From a virus: a stretch of DNA of 36,270 nucleotides. The notes beneath the pieces were generated by a model, which saw nothing but the letters and a program-made list of their open reading frames with translations, had not been told where the DNA came from and searched no databases. The number at the start of each line of letters is the position of its first letter. Within the stretch, counting starts at the first letter, position 1. The stretch covers positions 1-36,270 of IMG/VR virus record IMGVR_UViG_3300042542_000217, one strand, 5' to 3'. Both the position numbers and the translations under genes were made by a program. This document shows positions 30,665 through 36,270 of the stretch, piece after piece.

Positions 30665-30731
30665 TCTGGTCATGGGCAGGGAAATAGGTTCTCTGACCAT
30701 CACGCCAATCACGGCCAAACAGGAGATACAA

Positions 30732-31112
30732 ATGAACACGACTTTTACCGCATACGCAGCATCTGATCTTTATCAAGCAGGCATTTCTTGTGATGGTCAT
30801 CCCTTTATTGCCGAGCGGTTTTACGTTTTTCTTACAAACGATTACGGCACCCGCCTGCGCCACGTTGCCGGGTTTAATGGCACTGAGCGTTTGGTTTGCG
30901 AAGATACGGGCGAATTTTGCTTTCCCGACTTGCGCGAAGAGGCCCGTGCTAAGGCTGATCGCTTGGCCAACCGCGTTAACGCCGCCTTGGCATCTGGCAA
31001 AGTTATTGATCGGTCTTACTGGATTGACGACGCTCCTGCATATTGCTCGCAGGCGTACATCGACCAGGGAATCGAAGCCGAGCGTGCTTTTGCCGACAGC
31101 CAAGCAGCTTAA
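30732..31112 (+). CDS. First gene of the rightward operon, unknown function
   Basis: A 126-residue protein. The start at an ATG after AGGAGA (six to seven bases) is preferred over an in-frame ATG 20 codons upstream that lacks a ribosome site. The N-terminal part is mixed (YQAGISCDGHPFIAERFYVF), the middle DTGEFCFPDLREEARAKADR leads to a helix, and the C-terminal part is acidic (IDDAPAYCSQAYIDQG). First early genes often act on the host, but no motif assigns a role. Confidence 0.8.
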   Translation: MNTTFTAYAASDLYQAGISCDGHPFIAERFYVFLTNDYGTRLRHVAGFNGTERLVCEDTGEFCFPDLREEARAKADRLANRVNAALASGKVIDRSYWIDDAPAYCSQAYIDQGIEAERAFADSQAA

Positions 31113-31154
31113 ACCAACCGGGGCCACGGCCCCGCACAACTCCGAAAGCAAAAC

Positions 31155-31241
31155 ATGAAACAAAAACTTCTTGACATCTTTACCGCCACCGCCATTGGTG
31201 TTGGCCTGGCTGCGTTGTTGGTTGCATGGTGGTCAGCATGA
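31155..31241 (+). CDS. Single-span membrane mini-protein
   Basis: A 28-residue ORF (KQKLLDIFTATAIGVGLAAL then LVAWWSA), essentially one membrane segment with a basic N-terminus. Its stop overlaps the next ATG (ATGA), which supports translation. No family or function is recognised. It resembles the other short membrane ORF at the end of the rightward operon only in form, not in sequence. Confidence 0.5.
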   Translation: MKQKLLDIFTATAIGVGLAALLVAWWSA

Positions 31242-31423
31242 ACGCATTCCCCAACCCCCATTTGACCGATCAGCTTGGCATGTCGTTAACAGACTACATG
31301 GCTGCTAAAGCTATGCAAGCCTTTTTGTCAGATCCCGAATGGCGGCAAGAAATGGATTTAAATGAAACTGCTTTTGCTGCATACAGAATGGCAGACGCAA
31401 TGCTGAAAGCGAGGGAAGCATGA
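31238..31423 (+). CDS. Small helical protein, paralogue A
   Basis: A 61-residue protein starting at the ATG that overlaps the preceding stop; the open frame extends four codons upstream. Residues 16-61 (SLTDYMAAKAMQAFLSDPEW, then AAYRMADAMLKAREA) align with the 53-residue protein encoded just before the SF2 helicase (LRDYLAAAALTGLLS, SAYAIADDMIKAREN). The pattern is frequent in phage early regions. Predicted two or three helices; function unknown. Confidence 0.78.
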   Translation: MNAFPNPHLTDQLGMSLTDYMAAKAMQAFLSDPEWRQEMDLNETAFAAYRMADAMLKAREA

Positions 31424-31653
31424 CCGAACTCCAAGATTTTTGCCAAGAGCCGCGCACCATGGAAGAACTGGTTAACGCCAACTTTACCCAGCATCAGGTC
31501 TACAACGCCGTCAGGCGCCGTAAACTGTGCAACACCAAGGCAACAGACGATTGGGGCCGCAAGCTCCGCGGCAAGGGTCTGTACCTGTCCACCGTCACCC
31601 CCATCCCTTATAACGCCGCCGCACTGGTGGCAGCTTGGAGCACACAACCATGA
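31420..31653 (+). CDS. Small protein with possible winged-helix fold
   Basis: A 77-residue basic protein, coupled by ATGA to both neighbours. The pattern PRTMEELVNANFTQHQVYNA followed by VRRRKLCNTKATDDWGRKLR and KGLYL reads as helix-turn-helix then a wing-like strand pair, the layout of a winged helix. That would make it a DNA-binding regulator. The assignment is from pattern only. Confidence 0.72.
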   Translation: MTELQDFCQEPRTMEELVNANFTQHQVYNAVRRRKLCNTKATDDWGRKLRGKGLYLSTVTPIPYNAAALVAAWSTQP

Positions 31654-31910
31654 GCATCTCACCGCCGTGCCCCGAGGGGTTGCTTGAGGTCAACCTTGAC
31701 TGTGAAGGTGTCGAACTGACCTGTTTTTTTGATTACATCCCTGCAGAGTTTGGGTCAACCGACTCCATGGGCTTGCTCTATGAGCCTGACCGAGTTGCAG
31801 AATGTGTGCTTGTTAACGCTTACCTTGGTGACGTTGACATTGGCCATCTGCTTTTGCAGTACCTGGTGGACGACCTTGAAGCCGCCGCCCTTAAATACAC
31901 AAAGGAGTAA
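31650..31910 (+). CDS. Small acidic protein
   Basis: An 86-residue protein. The start overlapping the previous stop is preferred to an in-frame ATG five codons upstream. The acidic first part (EGLLEVNLDCEGVELTCFFD) appears to be beta strands, and the last part (LLLQYLVDDLEAAALKYTKE) is a helix. No family is recognised. Acidic early proteins can be DNA mimics or inhibitors, but nothing here shows it. Confidence 0.75.
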   Translation: MSISPPCPEGLLEVNLDCEGVELTCFFDYIPAEFGSTDSMGLLYEPDRVAECVLVNAYLGDVDIGHLLLQYLVDDLEAAALKYTKE

Positions 31911-31913
31911 ATG

Positions 31914-32354
31914 ATGAATGAATTAACTGGCATTGCAGCCGCCAGCTTTATAGGCACCAGCGTTGATGATGCCGCGCCGTCTGGCGGCGTGCTGTACCCG
32001 CCCTATGAAGCGCGCCCCGCAAACGACAACAACCCAAATGGTTGGTGGTTTGTGGCCAACAATGCGTTTAACACGCTGTCGTTTAAATCAAAACGCGGCG
32101 CTAAATTTACAGACAAAGAAACCGCGCTGGCAATCGTTGAGAAATGGAACTCAATGCCCAAGGGAACAAAGTTTGACATCCCGCCTGACCCGTATGTCGC
32201 ACCGCAATACGGCCGGTTAACTGACGCGCAAATGGCCAAATACATCCGCAGCCAGCGGTTGGTAGGCGACCGTTGGGTGTCACCTATCGTGCTGCTTGGC
32301 GGTGGAAAAAGCGGAGATGCAATTGATGCTTATGAAGAAGGAGCAATGGAATGA
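31914..32354 (+). CDS. Hypothetical early protein
   Basis: A 146-residue protein. Two adjacent ATG codons are possible; the second is better spaced from GGAG. The first part is disordered-looking and rich in proline and asparagine (YPPYEARPANDNNPNG). A compact domain follows with NGWWFVANNAFNTLSFKSKR and a helix TDKETALAIVEKWNSM. No family is recognised. It overlaps the next gene as ATGA. Confidence 0.78.
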   Translation: MNELTGIAAASFIGTSVDDAAPSGGVLYPPYEARPANDNNPNGWWFVANNAFNTLSFKSKRGAKFTDKETALAIVEKWNSMPKGTKFDIPPDPYVAPQYGRLTDAQMAKYIRSQRLVGDRWVSPIVLLGGGKSGDAIDAYEEGAME

Positions 32355-32728
32355 CAATCACTGAACTCACCGCCGCCCTCAAAGTGGCCAAGGCCGCTGA
32401 AGACGCAGCCAAACAGGACCGCCTGGCCATTGAGGCTAAGATGGTTGCCCTGTTTGCAAAACCCGCATCTGGGGAAGGCACCCACAACGATGAAGAATTC
32501 AGCATCACCTGGAAGCTCAACCGCACGGTTGACACTGACAAGTTGACTGCAGCTTATGACCAGTTGCCGGTTAACGCCCAGCGAGCATTTCGTTGGAAGG
32601 CTGACGTGGAGCTTAAGAACCTCCGAGCCTTGTCCGAACTGGACCCGGTGGCTTACTCTGCAGCCGCCCAATTCATCACCAGCAAACCCGCAAAACCATC
32701 CATCACTTTGAAAGACGAAAATGTTTGA
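32351..32728 (+). CDS. Helical early protein preceding Sak4-like gene
   Basis: A 125-residue protein. The N-terminal long helix is alanine- and lysine-rich (ELTAALKVAKAAEDAAKQDR). The domain after it (EFSITWKLNRTVDTDKLTAA, YDQLPVNAQRAFRWKADVEL) is a pattern I know from phage proteins next to recombination genes. It may be an accessory to the following ATPase, with which it overlaps by eight bases. No enzymatic motif is visible. Confidence 0.78.
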   Translation: MTITELTAALKVAKAAEDAAKQDRLAIEAKMVALFAKPASGEGTHNDEEFSITWKLNRTVDTDKLTAAYDQLPVNAQRAFRWKADVELKNLRALSELDPVAYSAAAQFITSKPAKPSITLKDENV

Positions 32729-33464
32729 CCTCAAGTCCATATCCAAGACCCGCCGGGTTCGCGCCCCCAAGATTGTCATTGTTGGCCAGGGCAAGATCGG
32801 CAAAACAACTTTTGCAGCTATGGCGCCCAACGCAATTGGCATCCTGACCGAAGACGGCGCCGACGCCGTTGATGCCAACGCTTTCCCCTTGGCGTCAAGC
32901 CTGGCCGAGGTCTACGCAGCCATCGAGACTTTGATCAGCAGCGAGCATGACTTCAAGACGTTGTTTATCGACTCGCTGGATTGGCTCGAGCCCATGGTCC
33001 AAGACTATGTGTGCAAGCAAAACAACTGGAAGAACATTGAGGCGCCTGGCTTTGGCAAGGGCTATGTGGCTGCAGCCGAGGAGTGGCGTAACCTGTTGTC
33101 TGGCCTGGAAGTGCTCCGCGCTCAAAAGAGCATGGGCATCATCTTGATTGCGCATGACAAGATTAAGCGCATTGAAGACCCGCTGACCGAGGGTTATGAC
33201 TCGCACGTCTTAAAGCTCCATGACCGCGCTGCCGGCCTGGTGCTTGAGTGGGCCGACGTGGTTGGCTATGCTGGGTACCGCATCTTCACCAGCAAAACTG
33301 ACGCAGGCTTTGGCAACAAAGAAACCAAGGCCACCACCACTGGCGAGCGCATCTTGCACGTCGAACCCCATCCGGCTCATTGCGGTGGTAACCGCTTTGG
33401 CCTTACCAATATGCAGCTTGATTGGGCTGCATTCCAGGCCTCGCTGACCGCAGCGCAGTCCTGA
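32721..33464 (+). CDS. Sak4-like RecA-fold ATPase (AAA_24)
   Basis: A 247-residue ATPase. Walker A is GQGKIGKTT at residues 22-30, and Walker B TLFIDSLDW is around 80-88. A histidine-containing sensor (ILIAHDKIKRI) follows. This is the layout of the AAA_24/Sak4 family, which promotes annealing of single strands in phage recombination, often with an SSB-like partner. The next gene encodes such a partner. It lacks the longer core of RecA and is probably not a full strand-exchange enzyme. Confidence 0.88.
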   Translation: MFDLKSISKTRRVRAPKIVIVGQGKIGKTTFAAMAPNAIGILTEDGADAVDANAFPLASSLAEVYAAIETLISSEHDFKTLFIDSLDWLEPMVQDYVCKQNNWKNIEAPGFGKGYVAAAEEWRNLLSGLEVLRAQKSMGIILIAHDKIKRIEDPLTEGYDSHVLKLHDRAAGLVLEWADVVGYAGYRIFTSKTDAGFGNKETKATTTGERILHVEPHPAHCGGNRFGLTNMQLDWAAFQASLTAAQS

Positions 33465-33500
33465 TCCTCAATCCAACCATCAACCTTTAGGAAACACAAA

Positions 33501-33989
33501 ATGGCACATTTTTCTTTTGACGCATCCACCGTCGCACCCCAAGCACCCACCGGCCCAATCCCTGCCGGCGTTTATCTGGCCCATTGCATTGAGTCTGATG
33601 TTGGCCCATTGAAGTCCGGCAACGGCACTGGTTTGAAGATGACCTTTGAGATTTTGGACGGCCAGTACAAAAACCGCAAAGTCTGGGAAAACCTCAACAT
33701 CCAGCACACCAGCGAGGAAACCCAACGCATTGCGCAAAGCCAGCTTTCAGCCCTTTGCCACGCGGTCAACGTGATCAAGTTGGAAGACACTGCAGCTCTG
33801 CACTTTAAGCCAGTCAAGATCAAGGTGACCGTGCGCGAGGCCCAGGGCCAGTACCAGGCAAGCAACAACATCAAGGGTTATGAGTCCGCTAATGGAGCTG
33901 CTCCAACGTTTGTGCCCGCCCCCGCTGAAGCTGCAGCCCCCGCCGCTCTCCCCGCGGCATCCAAGACCCCCGCCTGGGCTAGGAAGTAA
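33501..33989 (+). CDS. DUF669-type single-strand DNA-binding protein
   Basis: A 162-residue protein. Residues 1-120 (PTGPIPAGVYLAHCIESDVG, GNGTGLKMTFEILDGQYKNR, VWENLNIQH) follow the DUF669 family, OB-fold-like and often paired with Sak4 ATPases. The C-terminal 40 residues are alanine- and proline-rich and end PAWARK, an unstructured tail. An AGGA site eight bases before the ATG fixes the start. It should coat single-stranded DNA and feed the annealing ATPase. Confidence 0.85.
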   Translation: MAHFSFDASTVAPQAPTGPIPAGVYLAHCIESDVGPLKSGNGTGLKMTFEILDGQYKNRKVWENLNIQHTSEETQRIAQSQLSALCHAVNVIKLEDTAALHFKPVKIKVTVREAQGQYQASNNIKGYESANGAAPTFVPAPAEAAAPAALPAASKTPAWARK

Positions 33990-33992
33990 ACC

Positions 33993-35078
33993 ATGGCCGC
34001 AGTCCCACAAGCTGTTGTGGACCCTGTGGCCGACGCCATCTTTGCCCATTACAAGGCAAAGTATGGCGCCGAGTCCCAGCGCCCTTACCTTGGCGCCAGT
34101 GCCATTGGCAAGCCCTGCTTGCGCCAGCACTGGTACTCTTTCCGCTGGTCTAAGTTGGCAGAGTTTTCTGGCCGTCTGTACCGGGTTTTTCAGTCCGGCC
34201 ATTTGCAAGAGCCAAGGGTCTATGCCGACCTCAAGGGCATTGGCTGCACGGTCTATGACGCAAACCCCAGCACCGGCAAGCAGTTTGGTTGGAGTGAGCC
34301 GGCAACCGGGCACCACTTCCAGGGCAACTGTGATGGAATCGTGACCGGCCTGCCCCAGGCGCCAAAGTCGCCGCACATATTGGAGATCAAGACGGCGTCA
34401 GATAAGTATTTCAAGGAGATGCAAAAATCTGGCGTAAAGAAAGCCAAACCCGAGCACTGGGCGCAGATGCAATCATATATGCACTGGTCGATAGCAGAAT
34501 TCCAAGATGATGGGTGCCAACGCGCCATCTATATCGTGGTCAACAAGGACAACGACGACATTTATACCGAGCGCATTGAATATGACGCCGTTGAGGTCCA
34601 GGCCATTATTGATAAGGCGCTGACAATTATCACGGCCACCGAGCCGCCGGTGGGGATCAGCACCGACCCAACCTGGTATGAGTGCAAGTTCTGCGACTAC
34701 CACAGCATCTGCCACGGCACTGACGTGCCAAAGATGAGCTGCAGGTCATGCGCCCACGCCACGCCCGAGCTCGATGGCCATGGCCGCTGGACGTGCTCCG
34801 CGCACGGCCAAGACTTGCCAACATCTAAGCAGCGCACCGGCTGCGATGACCACAGGTACATACCCATATTGCTTGCCAAGACCGCGCACCCGGTGGACAT
34901 GGACGGCGACGGGGTTGTGTATGAGATGGCCGACAAAAAGCGCTTTGTCAACGGCAACCCGGCAAAGAACCCAGACCATATTGCCAGCCAAGAAATCCAT
35001 GCCTGTGCCGACAAGTCAATGCTGGTTGATGAGCAGTGCATAAGCCTGCGCAAACAACATTTAGGAAAATTTGTATGA
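33993..35078 (+). CDS. Cas4/RecB-like PD-(D/E)XK nuclease with Fe-S cysteines
   Basis: A 361-residue nuclease. The PD-(D/E)XK core is visible as D114 (GNCDGIVTG), E131 and K133 (HILEIKTAS), and a QMQSY motif near residue 158. Four cysteines in the Cas4/AddB arrangement (C42, then C231, C234, C240 in CKFCDYHSIC) should hold a 4Fe-4S cluster. A second cysteine set (C250, C253, C268, C284) may bind zinc. It lies between the Sak4/DUF669 pair and the SF2 helicase, so it probably resects DNA ends for recombination. No Cas genes or CRISPR array are present. Confidence 0.9.
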   Translation: MAAVPQAVVDPVADAIFAHYKAKYGAESQRPYLGASAIGKPCLRQHWYSFRWSKLAEFSGRLYRVFQSGHLQEPRVYADLKGIGCTVYDANPSTGKQFGWSEPATGHHFQGNCDGIVTGLPQAPKSPHILEIKTASDKYFKEMQKSGVKKAKPEHWAQMQSYMHWSIAEFQDDGCQRAIYIVVNKDNDDIYTERIEYDAVEVQAIIDKALTIITATEPPVGISTDPTWYECKFCDYHSICHGTDVPKMSCRSCAHATPELDGHGRWTCSAHGQDLPTSKQRTGCDDHRYIPILLAKTAHPVDMDGDGVVYEMADKKRFVNGNPAKNPDHIASQEIHACADKSMLVDEQCISLRKQHLGKFV

Positions 35079-35236
35079 ACACCCCGCCACCCATCCAAGA
35101 GATCACCTTGCGTGACTACTTGGCCGCTGCAGCCTTAACTGGTTTGCTCTCTAACGGTGACCGCAAAACAGCGGTAAAAAGTGCATATGCCATTGCTGAC
35201 GACATGATTAAGGCCAGGGAAAATGATCCTTCGTGA
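35075..35236 (+). CDS. Small helical protein, paralogue B
   Basis: A 53-residue protein with ATGA overlap to the nuclease gene and a 14-base overlap with the helicase start. The region LRDYLAAAALTGLLS and AYAIADDMIKAREN matches the 61-residue paralogue encoded about 3.8 kb upstream. The similarity covers almost all of its length. Function unknown. Confidence 0.8.
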   Translation: MNTPPPIQEITLRDYLAAAALTGLLSNGDRKTAVKSAYAIADDMIKARENDPS

Positions 35237-36270
35237 CTATCAATCCAGATCGGTAGAAGACTTGTTTGCCTGGTGGACCAAGCACCAGGCAAGCGACGAC
35301 ATACCGCTGTTGGTGCTGCCGACCGCCGCGGGCAAGTCGGTGATCTGTGCCGAGATCGTGCGCCAGATGTGGGAGCAATGGCCAGACTACCGGCCCCGCA
35401 CGGTGGTCCTGGTGCCCAGCAAGGAGCTCGCAGAGCAAAACGCCGCCAAGCTGCAGGCACTGCTGCCGGGCGACATTCACGTTGGCTTTGTCAGCGCAAG
35501 CCTGGGCAAGAAGCAGCACCATGCCGACGTGATTGTGGCCACCATTGGCAGCATTCATAAGTCAGCGCACCTGCTTGGCGACATCAAAGCCGTGATCATT
35601 GATGAGGCCCACCTGGTGGACACCAAGGCCCAGGGCATGTACCGCACATTTCTGGCCAAGCTGGGTGAGATTTGCAAATTCAGGACCGTGGGCATGACCG
35701 CCACGCCGTTTAGGGGTAACCAGGTCTGGTTGACCGACGGGGATGATCCGCTATTCACCGGCACGGCCAGCAGGGTCACCATGCAGGAGCTGCTGCAGCA
35801 AAAGTTTATTGCGCCCCTGGTCCCGCCGACCGAGCGCATGGCCACCCGCATTGATGCCAGCAAAGTTGGTATTGCCAACGGCGACTATAAAATTGGCGAG
35901 CTGTCTGACGTGGTGGAAGGCTATTTAAGGGAAGTGGCCAGGGAAGCCGTTAAATTGGCCGCCAAGCGCCGCAAATGGATTGCTTTCACCCCAAGTGTTA
36001 GGAACGCTGAAAGCCTTACAAACTACCTAAACCAACTGGACATTAAAGCCGATCTAGTGTGTGGGGAAACCCCCAAACAGGAGCGCCAGGATTTAATCCA
36101 AGACTTCCGCGACGGGCACATTGATTGCCTGGTCACCGTGCTTGCCTTGTCAGTTGGCTTTGATGTGCCTGACGTGGACTGCATTATCTGGTGCAGGCCG
36201 ACCAAGTCGCCTGTGCTATATGTCCAGGGCATGGGCCGCGGCACCCGCATTGCTGACGGCAAGGCCGACT
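35223..36270 (+). CDS. SF2 DEAD/DEAH-type helicase, N-terminal part
   Basis: The gene begins here and is cut by the window end; it continues at the other end of the window. The first RecA-like domain holds LRDYQ (Q-motif-like) at 3-7, Walker A PTAAGKS at 33-39, DEAH at 127-130 and TATP at 159-162. The second domain starts near residue 225 (YLREVAREAVKLAAKRRKWI, with IAFTPSVRNAESL). The chosen ATG fits both the Q-motif and the overlap with the previous gene. Known relatives act in replication restart, recombination or branch migration; the exact role here is not known. Confidence 0.92.
   Translation, partial: MILRDYQSRSVEDLFAWWTKHQASDDIPLLVLPTAAGKSVICAEIVRQMWEQWPDYRPRTVVLVPSKELAEQNAAKLQALLPGDIHVGFVSASLGKKQHHADVIVATIGSIHKSAHLLGDIKAVIIDEAHLVDTKAQGMYRTFLAKLGEICKFRTVGMTATPFRGNQVWLTDGDDPLFTGTASRVTMQELLQQKFIAPLVPPTERMATRIDASKVGIANGDYKIGELSDVVEGYLREVAREAVKLAAKRRKWIAFTPSVRNAESLTNYLNQLDIKADLVCGETPKQERQDLIQDFRDGHIDCLVTVLALSVGFDVPDVDCIIWCRPTKSPVLYVQGMGRGTRIADGKAD
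36144..36270. repeat. Terminal direct repeat, right copy
   Basis: The last 127 bases are identical to the first 127. Joining them keeps the helicase frame intact. The most likely cause is circular contig overlap, and the unique genome would then be 36,143 bases. See the left copy for alternatives. Confidence 0.9.

Noticed and set aside
31119-31133. GC-rich hairpin after the first early gene as a terminator
   Set aside because: GGGGC/GCCCC pairs well, but no T run follows, so at most it is a pause or mRNA-stabilising element.
33993-35078. CRISPR-Cas system implied by the Cas4-like nuclease
   Set aside because: No other Cas gene and no spacer array with regular repeats is present; the neighbours are phage recombination genes.

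Overview
The window is a complete or near-complete genome of a tailed bacteriophage with P22-like (short-tailed, podovirus-type) virion genes. The first 127 bases recur exactly as the last 127 bases, so the sequence reads as a circular contig of about 36,143 unique bases, and one helicase gene runs across the junction. Mid-range base composition, Shine-Dalgarno sites and promoter-like motifs of sigma-70 type suggest a Gram-negative host. An aquatic betaproteobacterium is a guess from general resemblance to environmental phages and cannot be settled from the sequence. I see no integrase, no phage DNA or RNA polymerase and no tRNA, so the phage appears to rely on host polymerases and host sigma-70-type promoters.

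The layout is two divergent gene blocks. They leave a control region near 30547-30731 in opposite directions and meet tail to tail at 2164-2174. The rightward (early) block runs 30732 to the right end and continues at 1 to 2174. It holds small host-interaction or regulatory proteins and then a recombination/replication set: Sak4-like ATPase, DUF669-type ssDNA-binding protein, Cas4-like PD-(D/E)XK nuclease and SF2 helicase. It ends in small proteins, including a helix-turn-helix protein. The leftward block starts with a YdaS/Cro-like repressor, a TOPRIM primase-helicase, a RusA-type resolvase, a newly noticed 30-residue ORF and terminase small subunit. A 370-base non-coding stretch with two DnaA boxes follows. 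Next come a 701-residue protein with a helix-hairpin-helix glycosylase-like motif, terminase large subunit, four small basic proteins, P22-like portal, a Dps-reminiscent protein, a receptor-binding module, scaffold, P22-like coat, gp4- and gp10-like tail completion proteins, three probable ejection proteins and the lysis genes.

Most neighbours overlap by 1-4 bases (ATGA or TAATG), which implies translational coupling. This let me place several start codons inside longer open frames and add nine or more short genes. Compared with the P22 order, the tail-spike/fibre genes sit between portal and scaffold instead of at the end, and the spike is split into separate head-binding and beta-helix polypeptides.

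The most unusual non-coding element is a roughly 190-base array between the primase-helicase and RusA genes. A perfect 22-base palindrome is flanked on the left by five CATCC repeats and on the right by eight exact TTCGGAT copies in the opposite orientation, mostly spaced about one helical turn. It looks like an iteron-type origin or a binding platform. A second origin-like region with paired DnaA boxes and an AT-rich tract lies 1.2 kb away. Strong hairpin terminators with stable loops follow the coat gene and the next gene.
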